Assembly (NCBI RefSeq): GCF_016097555.1
Contig: NC_054701.1
Span: 65,645,357 to 65,709,356 of the forward strand
Direction: 5' to 3'
Source: Gigantopelta aegis
Taxonomy: Eukaryota; Mollusca; Gastropoda; Neomphalida; Peltospiridae
DNA: 64,000 nucleotides
Both the position numbers and the translations under genes were made by a program. Shown here one piece after another: positions 56,789 to 64,000 of this stretch (position 1 is the stretch's first letter; each line of letters begins with the position of its first letter). The notes beneath the pieces were generated by a model, which saw only the letters and a list, made by a program, of their open reading frames with translations, was not told the origin of the DNA and made no database searches.

Positions 56789-59700
56789 GTCATTTAATTA
56801 TACATTATAACTTATAAGGCTATGAGATATGGAGGGAAAACAAAAGTCGATTGTGTGGAATGCAGTACAATGGCATGATTTGACATCCATGTTCAGCACT
56901 GGAATTAAGATGTATAATGCTATTTTACTTTATTTCTTCGTCTCATTAACATCTAATGGGCAGGACGTAGCCCATGGGGGTATTTTTCATTCCAGCCAGT
57001 GCACCACGACTGGTATATCAAAGGCCGTGGTATGTACTACCCTGTCTGTGGGATACAGATCAAGTTTAACTTCCATGGGGATTGGCTGATTATTGATATA
57101 GTTATGGCCCTTGAACTTGGCAGATACAAAAATATTTAAAACCCGATAGGGGTATATATTGCTTTAGCAGTACTCTAGGAAAAAGTTTGTTAAAGTTTGT
57201 TTTGTTTAACAACACCACTAGAGCACATTGATTAATTAATCATTGGCTGTTGGATGTCAAACATTTGGTAATTCTGACTTGTAGTCATCAGAGGAAACCC
57301 GCTACAGTTTTCCTAATGCAGCAAGGGATCTTTTATATGCGAACTCCCACAGACTGGGAAGCACATACCATGGCCTTTGACCAGTCGTGTGTGGTGCATT
57401 GGTTGGAATGAGAAAAAAGCCAATTTTGAATGGATTTACTGAGGTGGTTCGATCCTGCGACACAAGCACCTCAATTGAGCACTCAACAGATTGAGCTAAA
57501 TTCTGACCCCTACTCTAAAAATGCTTGTTTATGATGATATTTAAACCAAGCTTTCCGGTGCATATTGGGCGGGGTGTAGCCCAGTGGTAAAGCATTTGCT
57601 TGATGCATGGTGGGTTTAGGATCGATCCCCGTCGGTGGACCCACTGGTGTAACAAAGGCCATGGTATGTATTATTCTGTCTGTGGGATGGTACATATAAA
57701 AGATCCCTTGCTGCTAATTAAAAAGAGTAGCCCATGAAGTGGCGACTGTGGGATTGCTCTCTCAATATCGGTGTGGTCCTTAACCATATGTATGATGCCA
57801 TATAACCATAAATAAAAAGTTTCATCAGTGCTTCGAGACTTGCATGAGAGGTAAGTAGTTCCTTGTGCTCGCCTCAGGGACAGGACATAGCAAAGTTGTA
57901 AAGCGCTCACTTGGTGCACGGTCAGTGTTGAATCGATCCCTGTCGGTTGGCCCATTGGGCTATTTCTTGTCTCAGCCAGTGCACCACAACTGGTATAAAA
58001 AAGGCTGTGGTATATACTATCCTGTCTGTGGGATGATGCATATAAAAGAAAAAAGGTAGTGGGTTTCCTCTCTAAGACTGTATGTCAAAATTACCAAATG
58101 TTTGACATCCTGTAGTCGATAAATCAAGAAATAATAAATTAATAACTCAATGTGCTCTAGTAGTTTCATTAAACAAAACAAACTCGCCTAAAGATGGAAA
58201 GGGGTAAGCATTTCTCCACTCACCTTTCATCAATTTGCTTTATTATGATTGTGTTTTTAATGATGCTTGGTTTTTTTATTCAGGTCTGATAGAATGTTAT
58301 CTGACAACCCACAGAATCAAAGATGGATTAACTTGGGCCAGTCGCATGATACGTACTCTTGGAAACAGTGCACGCACATTTACAGTGAGTTCTTTTAGAT
58401 CAATACTTTTTAATTACATATATATATATGGGACATTCTGCGTCCTTTGACTTTTATCCTGTTCTTTTTCTCGTTCTAACCAGTGGCACCACAACTGGTC
58501 AAAAGATCCCTTGCTACTAATGGAAAAATGTAGCAGGTTTCCTCTCTGAGACTATGTCAGAGTTACCAAATGTTTGTCATCCAATAGCTGATGATTAATT
58601 AATCAATGTGCTCTAGTGGTGTTGAAAAACAAAACAAACTTTTTTTACCTTGCCAACTAAAAAATATAGCAAAATTCATTTGCCACCTATTTGAAAGCAG
58701 AATATCAGATGACTAATATGTATTTGGGTCTTGTTAAACTAAACTTGCATTTCATGCAGTACTATGTGTAATATGTATGATAGTTTGCTTGTTACGAATT
58801 GTTCGTGTAAATGTATGTTCTTTTTTTTCCAGCTTTATGCATCAGTTTTGTCAAAAGATTCCAACACAGTTGCAAAGGTGAGAATCAACTTGAAGATAAG
58901 TATTCAAATGCCTACCCTAAGTCAGGGCTTCTAGATTATGGTAGCCCCATTCCCACAGCTAGTGATATTCAATGTTGGGCTAGTAAATAACTACTGTTGC
59001 CATGCCTGATGGCTAGTGACAAAAAGTTATCAAATGCTGCATTGAAGTCGATTTTGTAAATATGAATATGCTGCCCCATCCCTGCCCTCCAATCTTGGTG
59101 TCTTTAATCTCTTTAAGTAACATATCCGATTATTACTATTAGTAAAATTGTATTAAGTAACAGGGCTAGTGAATTTTTAATTATGGATAGTAAATTTTTT
59201 AAATCACTGATCCCATGGCTAGTGGATTTTGTAAAAATTGTAGTAGAAGCCCTGCCTAAGTGATCAAATCTCAGTAAAGAATTGACAGTTTACATGGACA
59301 TATAACTACCAAAAGGCACTTTATCAACATCAAACATCAAACTATTAAATACACGTCTTATTTCCAGTACTAAAAGACACAAACGGCCGAATTTATGAAG
59401 CTGTTTTTTTTTCTTCTTAAATTCAGGTGTTTAAAAGCATTGTGAATGTATGTGGTTACACACGTGTAAGAATAAACAGGCTTTGTAAATTCGGTCCAAA
59501 TCATATCAATAGCCATTTCAAACATATGCTTATTTGTAATACCAATAGAACTAAATATCGTCACAGAAAACATTAATTTTCCATATTGAATATTTTCTTT
59601 AGCTGTCAACGTAATATTTTAATTGTTACAAGAATTGTCTTAGACTCTCCCCCCCCCCCCCCCCCCCCTCCCAATAGGATACCAACCTAGGCCGAGTTTT

Positions 59701-62700
59701 TCAAAACAGTTAAATTAACCCTGGGCTAGTCTGATATTGGCTGTTTAATCTTATTTGCACAAATACGAAACCAACTTTAGAATTTTTTTATGTATGGATA
59801 CCTTTGGTTGTTCTAAATTAGGTTTCAACATTATGTCTTCATTTATTATTGGTTTTGAATCAATCTTTGGTTTTGAACATTTCTCTTAACTACTGGTTAA
59901 GCTACATGTAACTAACATTTGAACAACCGATCCCAGAGTTTTATCAGGACTGTTTCTCTACCTGCTAGGCCGAGCCATACCTTTTAAAGGCGATAGAGAT
60001 GGACCCATCCTACCTAGAGGCAGTGTACATCCTGGCAGACATCATAGCTCAAGGTCCAGACCATCAACGCGGAATCAAATTGTAAGCAGATTATTATTAT
60101 TATTTTTTTTTAAACGCCACAAACATTTAATAACACAGAGACAAAGATTTTGATACCAGTCTTCTTTATCTTCTTTCCTGAGCATACTGCCATTTCAGCA
60201 TATGAAAGTATTACTTTAACAGAAGCAAAAACATTTTTAAAAATGTTGCTGCTTAACATAGTGATGGATGCCCAGTAGCAAGAATTTGTTCTAATTCATT
60301 GTTGACATTAAGCAAAATAATGTTGTACTATTCAGTTGTTGTAACCCATGTTACGTTTCAAATCCTTCTAAACCTACATTTGTAGTCTAGGTAATAGTAT
60401 TTTTAAATATGTGTTTAGGTTTCATGAAAATTAGATGAATGTATTAATAGACTACAATGAGAATTACTTTTTGTTTTAATTCATCTTTCTCCTTTCTTCC
60501 TCGCACCCCTAGAGCAGCAGTTTATGTAAAATGTTTTCTTGATTATGTCATTAGTATATTATTAGTATATTAGTATTATATGACTTACAGTTAAATAGTT
60601 TTGTTATTTTCCCAAGAATACAGCAACATCTCATTTCCCACAACACGGCCAGACTTCATCAGATTTTGGGAGATTTCCTTGCCCTGGCTAGCCGACACCA
60701 GGAAGCAATGGATGAATACAGCATCACCTTAACGTAAGTGCAAAGAGCAGTATTGCACACGTCTAATACTACACTATTTCCCTTTTTTTGTTTTATATCT
60801 TTCTCCCTGTAACTACAACTGGTATATCAAAGGCTATCCTATCTGTAGGATGGTGCATATAAAAGATCCCTTGCTAGAAATAGAAAAATATAGCGGGTTT
60901 CCTGTCCAAGACTATATGTCAAAATTACTAAATGTTTGACATCCAATAGCCCATGATGAATAAATCAATGTGTTCTAGTGGTGTCATTAAACAAAACAAA
61001 CACTTTATTTTGTTCATTTAAAAAAAATTTATATTTGTTTTTTTATTTTTAAAAAAAATATTAGAGCATGAGATAGTTTTCACAGTGGGTACAATAGTTC
61101 ATAGTATCGATTAGCACCAGTGGAGTGTGAAAACACCACTTTTCATTTACACGTGAGTATGAGATAAGTTTGAACAACAGCTTGTGAGGTCTGTTGTGGA
61201 AAGCCCTGAAGAAACCACACCATTTTTTCCAGCCATTTTGATATACCATCATTCAATAAATCGTATAAATAAATCATAAAAGCAGTTTTCAATTTATGCG
61301 AGTTATAAATCAATATAACTCAAGGCATTTACTCATGTTGTTAGTTGGGATTCTTCCCCGATTCTTTGGTGCAGTACAATTTTCTACTCCGTAACATTTT
61401 CAGGAGGGATGGGGTTTTTCAGTCTCAATTCAAGTTTAGTTCTGTTTACCGACCACTAGAGTGCATTGATTTCCTAATTATTGGATATTGGATGTCAAAC
61501 ATTTGTTAATTCTGACGAATAGTCTTCATAAGAACCCTGCTATATTTTTCCATTAGTGACTAGGATCTTTTATATGCATTTTCCCACAGACAAGACAATA
61601 CATATCACAGCCTTAGATATACAAGTCGTAGGGCACTGGTTAGGATGGGAGGGAAAAAAACATTCGGAGTATGGGTCCTCTGCCGAGGTTTGATCCTACG
61701 AACAAAGTATCTCAAGCGAGCGCTCTACCAACTCGTGCCAGATTCCGCCCTTAAAAACAAGTCTAAAAATGTGTCTGGATGGAGGAGCCGGCATGAGTGG
61801 ACGCCTGCACATGTGTGCTACAACAGCTTGCTCTGAATGTGATTGTTAAGCTGTATGACCTGACCTGACCATGACAGACGTATGCTACAACAGCTTGCTC
61901 TGAATGTGATTGTTAAGCTGTATGACCTGACCTGACCATGACAGACGTGTGCTACAACAGCTTGCTCTGAATGTGATTGTTAAGCTGTATGACCTGACCA
62001 TGACAGACGTGTGCTACAACAGCTTGCTCTGAATGTGATTGTTAAGCTGTATGACCTGACCTGACCATGACAGACGTGTGCTACAACAGCTTGCTCTGAA
62101 TGTGATTGTTAAGCTGTATGACCTGACCATGACAGACGTGTGCTACAACAGCTTGCTCTGAATGTGATTGTTAAGCTGTATGACCTGACCTGACCATGAC
62201 AGACGTGTGCTACAACAGCTTGCTCTGAATGTGATTGTTAAGCTGTATGACCTGACCTGACCATGACAGACGTGTGCTACAACAGCTTGCTCTGAATGTG
62301 ATTGTTAAGCTGTATGACCTGACCTGACCATGACAGACGTGTGCTACAACAGCTTGCTCTGAATGTGATTGTTAAGCTGTATGACCTGACCTGACCATGA
62401 CACACGTGTGCTACAACAGCTTGCTCTGAATGTGATTGTTAAGCTGTATGACCTGACCTGACCATGACAGACGTGTGCTACAACAGCTTGCTCTGAATGT
62501 GATTGTTAAGCTGTATGACCTGACCATGACAGACGTGTGCTACAACAGCTTGCTCTGAATGTGATTGTTAAGCTGTATGACCTGACCTGACCATGACAGA
62601 CGTGTGCTACAACAGCTTGCTCTGAATGTGATTGTTAAGCTGTATGACCTGACCATGACAGACGTGTGCTACAACAGCTTGCTCTGAATGTGATTGTTAA

Positions 62701-63616
62701 GCTGTATGACCTGACCTGACCATGACAGACGTGTGCTACAACAGCTTGCTCTGAATGTGATTGTTAAGCTGTATGACCTGACCTGACCATGACAGACGTG
62801 TGCTACAACAGCTTGCTCTGAATGTGATTGTTAAGCTGTATGACCTGACCTGACCATGACAGACGTGTGCTACAACAGCTTGCTCTGAATGTGATTGTTA
62901 AGCTGTATGACCTGACCTGACCATGACAGACGTGTGCTACAACAGCTTGCTCTGAATGTGATTGTTAAGCTGTATGACCTGACCTGACCATGACACACGT
63001 GTGCTACAACAGCTTGCTCTGAATGTGATTGTTAAGCTGTATGACCTGACCTGACCATGACAGACGTGTGCTACAACAGCTTGCTCTGAATGTGATTGTT
63101 AAGCTGTATGACCTGACCTGACCATGACAGACGTGTGCTACAACAGCTTGCTCTGAATGTGATTGTTAAGCTGTATGACCTGACCTGACCATGACAGACG
63201 TGTGCTACAACAGCTTGCTCTGAATGTGATTGTTAAGCTTTATGACCTGATCTGACCTTACCTGTCTTTTAACAATACCCAATTGTGTGTTTTTGCAGGA
63301 TGCAGCCATTCAACAAGCGAGCCCAGGATGGTATGCAGAGACTGGAGAAGCACAATGAGGGGGGACTTGAGAACAGCTACGACGTGGAGGTGGAAATGGG
63401 AGGCAGCGACAATGACGATGTAAGCTACAGATCGTTTGTGTGAATAATGAATAAAGTTAAAATTCATATAAAAATATATTATTACGTTTTATACCCATAC
63501 CATGTCAAATAAAAAAATAATTAAAAACAATTCAGTGTACATAAACAAAAAAAAGTTTCTTTATATATTATCATCAATTTGCATAGGCTAAATCTTATTT
63601 TACAATGCAGGTATGA
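40644..63616 (+). CDS. ANAPC7: Anaphase-promoting complex subunit 7 (APC7)
   Basis: Seventeen coding exons with GT/AG borders and consistent phases: 40,644-40,709; 43,704-43,832; 45,383-45,454; 46,076-46,159; 47,382-47,497; 48,524-48,637; 49,551-49,638; 51,320-51,415; 51,887-51,975; 54,540-54,669; 56,330-56,471; 58,284-58,384; 58,833-58,877; 59,969-60,081; 60,617-60,733; 63,299-63,419; 63,611-63,616. Product 542 aa (human 565). It aligns with human APC7 end to end: PQKYQCQVYYGDALF, SEVEVKFKLYQCL, CYKEVV, LALDAAVGLLSLGMKGADVA, AEPWIAMGYYSM, SIQALLLKAS, GLIECYL, ILGDFLA, QEAMDEYSI. The whole chain is tetratricopeptide repeats, ending in an acidic tail (NSYDVEVEMGGSDNDD). In the cell it is a scaffold subunit of the APC/C ubiquitin ligase that drives mitotic exit. 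It starts at MSLFENIK, matching human MNVIDHVRD. The small last coding exon (V then stop) is less certain than the rest. Confidence 0.97.
40826..41772. mobile_element. Long-inverted-repeat element, copy B, with helicase fragment
   Basis: Ends TAGCCCGAGTACTCCGACTG and CAGAGTACTCGGGCTA are inverted. Arms are about 360 bp (40,826-41,190 and 41,385-41,772) and very alike. 9-bp duplications GGTCATCGT flank it (40,817-40,825 and 41,773-41,781). The middle 190 bp is coding-like on the minus strand. It lies in ANAPC7 intron 1, inside the minisatellite that continues to 42,905. Confidence 0.88.
41190..41360 (-). pseudogene. RecQ-like helicase N-terminal fragment
   Basis: 57 aa from an ATG right beside the inverted-repeat arm: MEELANAVLGEFGFHYVI, then KPKQLHIIDSILNLKDTF and EVLSTGYGKSMCYVLPP. 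STGYGKS is a Walker A (helicase motif I) and KPKQ with the preceding FGF is the Q-motif region of RecQ/DEAD-like helicases (usual form FGF..lkp.Q..ai..ll.gkD..v.lpTG.GKS.cyqlP). The text stops at the other arm, so motifs Ia-VI are missing. It could be a captured host fragment or what is left of the element's own gene. Confidence 0.75.
41781..42905. repeat. GT-rich minisatellite in ANAPC7 intron 1
   Basis: Five or so imperfect units of about 110-240 bp, each with CACACATATCTACTGGGAG, TACCATGTCCACCAAATC, TCATTGATAGTGTG and CCAGGGTCACTGTGTGTG plus a variable (GT)n run. A part unit lies left of copy B (40,785-40,825). A MITE interrupts the array at 42,115. Confidence 0.8.
42115..42541. mobile_element. 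MITE with GTCAACTCGCCCC ends
   Basis: GTCAATTCGCCCCAAAATCA at the left against CACTGGGGCGAGTTGAC at the right, about 430 bp and non-coding. A further GTCAACTCGCCCC lies inside the left end. Confidence 0.65.
42915..43677 (+). mobile_element. Two copies of the intronic repeat of 25,056
   Basis: Copy 1 is 42,915-43,248 (3' truncated), joined directly to copy 2 at 43,249-43,677, which ends GTTGTAGGATAAATA 26 bp before ANAPC7 exon 2. Copy 2 keeps two TGACGTCA sites at about 43,450 and 43,481. Confidence 0.75.
43866..43975 (+). repeat. Dispersed (CAGGT)n-led repeat copy
   Basis: GTCAGGTCAGGTCATAGTG then TTAAGAACAAGCTCACGCCT matches the element at 13,021 and the reverse complement of the 61,813 array unit. 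Confidence 0.6.
44488..44712. mobile_element. MITE with TTTCTGCCAGA ends and TTAGGG units
   Basis: CAGTGTTTCTGCCAGAAAG and CCCTCTGGCAGAAACCCTG are inverted. GGGTTAGGGTTAAG lies inside. A second copy lies at 48,735-48,988. Confidence 0.75.
45659..45790 (+). mobile_element. Left part of the 'CTAG' MITE family
   Basis: AGGGTTTCTAGATTATGGTA and GGCTAGTGATATTCAATATT match 58,926-59,000. The right terminus is not found, so the copy is truncated. Confidence 0.55.
46783..47118 (-). mobile_element. SINE, beta tail, with 12-bp target duplication
   Basis: Full-length minus-strand copy in ANAPC7 intron 4. GGAATACTATTA lies on both sides (46,769 and 47,118). Confidence 0.85.
47817..47909. repeat. Near-perfect palindrome in intron 5
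   Basis: TGATTTTACGAAACTCGTGT...AATCCTGACACTCGTTTTG: arms of about 30 bp around a CATGATGCTCTCGTTCGGGC loop. Possibly a small MITE or the end of one. Confidence 0.6.
48735..48988. mobile_element. MITE, second copy of the 44,488 family
   Basis: TTTTTGCCAGAAAGAAATG at the left and CCTCTGGCAGAAACCCTG at the right; it shares the TTAGGGTTAGGGTTAAG interior. TAGAT flanks both sides. Confidence 0.75.
49848..50178 (+). mobile_element. SINE, beta tail, with 10-bp target duplication
   Basis: Full-length copy in ANAPC7 intron 7. TGTGATTCAA lies at 49,838 and 50,180. The tail is (CCTT)n. Confidence 0.85.
50186..51319. other. ANAPC7 intron 7, remaining part
   Basis: AT-rich sequence. I see no element I can name and no extra exon; 50,740-50,830 has an A/T-rich end that could be an old retroposon tail. 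Confidence 0.4.
51590..51692. repeat. (GA)n - (GACA)n - (GACACA)n microsatellite
   Basis: Three related simple repeats in series in ANAPC7 intron 8; the last has about 11 units of GACACA. Confidence 0.95.
52010..52322. repeat. Dispersed repeat, two tandem diverged units
   Basis: Two units of about 150 bp share TACTGTTACAGATCAA, GGCGATTTACCCATTTTT and TATGGCCCTTG. A third copy lies at 57,055-57,180. The text ends at TTGCTTTAGCAATACTCT, where the hAT element starts. Confidence 0.6.
52331..54478. mobile_element. hAT-type element in ANAPC7 intron 9
   Basis: Ends CAGACCTGTCAACTCTCCTG and, at the right, AAAGGTTGACAGGTCTG. Exact 8-bp duplications CTCTCAGA lie at 52,323-52,330 and 54,479-54,486. 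It is 2.15 kb including a nested TTAA MITE, and no transposase text is seen, so it is non-autonomous. Its right end lies 61 bp before exon 10. Confidence 0.85.
53012..53835. mobile_element. TTAA-flanked element nested in the hAT element
   Basis: TTAAAGCCGCACACCCTAGT and ACTAGGGTGTGTCCCTTTAA are inverted ends. About 820 bp. The right third is shared with 420-650. The open frames inside (for example 53,143-53,373) match nothing I know. Confidence 0.8.
54854..56282. mobile_element. Possible worn hAT relic in ANAPC7 intron 10
   Basis: CATGGTTCGCATGCATCCTG at the left and AAGTGTATGAACCCTG at the right are partly inverted copies, the latter a common hAT end. Both sub-ends carry CTGGAAAATG-like text. 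The target duplication is unclear. The interior is AT-rich and non-coding. The right end lies 47 bp before exon 11. Confidence 0.45.
56955..57056 (+). mobile_element. SINE head and body fragment
   Basis: GGGCAGGACGTAGCCCATGG and CCACGACTGGTATATCAAAG; 3' truncated. The dispersed repeat of 52,010 follows directly. Confidence 0.7.
57190..57512 (-). mobile_element. SINE with third head type, alpha tail
   Basis: Tail AGTTTGTTTTGTTTAACAAC at the left; head at the right with GGTTCGATCCTGCGACACAA (plus-strand reading). Confidence 0.75.
57565..57822 (+). mobile_element. SINE, beta tail, internally deleted
   Basis: Head TGGGCGGGGTGTAGCCCAGT with GGATCGATCCC; part of the body is lost after CCACTGGTG; the tail ends ATAACCATAAATAAAAAGTT. 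Confidence 0.75.
57885..58188 (+). mobile_element. SINE, alpha tail
   Basis: Diverged head GGGACAGGACATAGCAAAGT, full body, tail GTTTCATTAAACAAAACAAA. Confidence 0.75.
58465..58642 (+). mobile_element. 5'-truncated SINE, alpha tail
   Basis: It starts in the body (CTCGTTCTAACCAGTGGC) and ends GTGTTGAAAAACAAAACAAA. Confidence 0.7.
58926..59255. mobile_element. MITE of the 'CTAG' family, complete
   Basis: CAGGGCTTCTAGATTATGGT and TTGTAGTAGAAGCCCTG are inverted ends; CCTAAGT flanks both sides. CAG...CTG ends suggest a hAT relative. In ANAPC7 intron 13. Confidence 0.7.
60810..61005 (+). mobile_element. 5'-truncated SINE, alpha tail
   Basis: ACAACTGGTATATCAAAGGC to GGTGTCATTAAACAAAACAA, without head; in ANAPC7 intron 15. 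Confidence 0.75.
61430..61765 (-). mobile_element. SINE with third head type, alpha tail
   Basis: Tail AAGTTTAGTTCTGTTTACCG at the left. The head on the minus strand reads GTTGGTAGAGCGCTCGCTTG, then a GTAGGATCAAACC B box. This is the best-preserved third head. Confidence 0.75.
61813..63256. repeat. 67/62-bp tandem array with higher-order pattern
   Basis: 21 whole units and one partial unit of GTGTGCTACAACAGCTTGCT... in ANAPC7 intron 15. Long units (67 bp, GACCTGACCTGACC) and short ones (62 bp, GACCTGACC) alternate. Units 3, 5, 11 and 13 are short; units 9 and 18 share a CACACGTG variant. The pattern repeats every 8-9 units, so blocks were duplicated. The unit is the reverse complement of the start of the dispersed repeat at 13,021, and one body piece of that element lies at 61,770-61,812. 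Confidence 0.93.
63450..63455 (+). promoter_or_regulatory. Possible proximal ANAPC7 poly(A) signal
   Basis: AATAAA just after an in-frame stop (63,441-63,443) reached if the exon 16 donor at 63,420 is not used. Confidence 0.35.
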
Positions 63617-63951
63617 AGACAACTAATGGAACAGCCCACACAGAGCAAGGAGGGTCCTACCTTTAGTCTGTGTACTGCATTATTGATTACTTTGATAGCA
63701 ATGCAGCCTAATACCCCTGTATAAAAAATGAGATTAATCTATCCAATTTGATGGCAATTTGTTAAGAAACGTTTTTTGATTTGGTATGGGTTTAAAACTC
63801 AGGAATATGTTTTAATATAAGTTTTAACATTATTTATTATAGAGTTTTATGCCAATTCATTGGTTCCCTTTTGAAAAAAATGGACTATACATACTAACAT
63901 TACATTTCTGTTTGTCTTAATAGCAGTAGTGAGACTTTGGAAATAAACAGC

Positions 63952-63957
63952 AGTGCA
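63952..63957 (+). promoter_or_regulatory. Likely distal ANAPC7 poly(A) signal
   Basis: AATAAA about 340 bp into the last exon, which begins at 63,611. The 3' UTR would end near 63,975. Confidence 0.55.
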
Positions 63958-64000
63958 GAGGTCTACAATAATTAAATGAATTTATTTAGAATGACTCAAA

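Noticed and set aside
61813-63256. CRISPR-like regular repeats
   Set aside because: The units are contiguous with no unique spacers, in an intron of an animal gene; this is a tandem minisatellite.

Overview
The window looks like a piece of an animal nuclear genome, most likely a mollusc and probably a gastropod. The evidence is three intron-containing host genes with close metazoan relatives, introns full of short repeats, and a very high load of tRNA-headed SINEs of a mollusc-like type, Tc1 transposons, hAT and TTAA-type MITEs, and one LINE with an RNase H domain. I cannot name the species from sequence alone.

Layout: 1-24,000 has no host gene that I can support. It is a graveyard of mobile elements: SINEs in both orientations, a palindromic Tc1 relic (4.4-6.1 kb), a broken but nearly full-length LINE on the minus strand (6.7-12.4 kb), long TG/TA microsatellites, and a nest at 16.6-20.3 kb. 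In that nest two almost identical intact Tc1 transposons sit head-to-tail inside a small hAT element, which itself sits inside an arm of a long-inverted-repeat element. A fourth Tc1-type element of another family, also intact, follows at 20.4-22.0 kb.

24,159-30,048 (+) is a host gene whose first exons encode the N-terminal winged-helix part of the tRNA 2'-phosphotransferase (KptA/TRPT1) family and whose last exons encode cysteine-containing leucine-rich repeats. This combination is unusual. 30,959-37,950 (-) is PTRH2, peptidyl-tRNA hydrolase 2, complete in five coding exons (172 aa). 40,644-63,616 (+) is ANAPC7, the APC7 TPR subunit of the anaphase-promoting complex, complete in 17 coding exons (542 aa). 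The LRR gene and PTRH2 converge tail-to-tail. PTRH2 and ANAPC7 diverge head-to-head across 2.7 kb that is itself half filled with nested transposons.

The two best leads are the KptA-winged-helix/LRR gene, and a family of roughly 0.95 kb elements with about 0.36 kb terminal inverted repeats and exact 9-bp target duplications that carry the start of a RecQ-like helicase gene. Other points of interest are an inverted pair of repeats bracketing exons 2-3 of the LRR gene, a higher-order tandem array in the last large ANAPC7 intron that grew from the end of a dispersed repeat, SINEs that mix several heads and tails, and a LINE whose 3' end matches one SINE tail.
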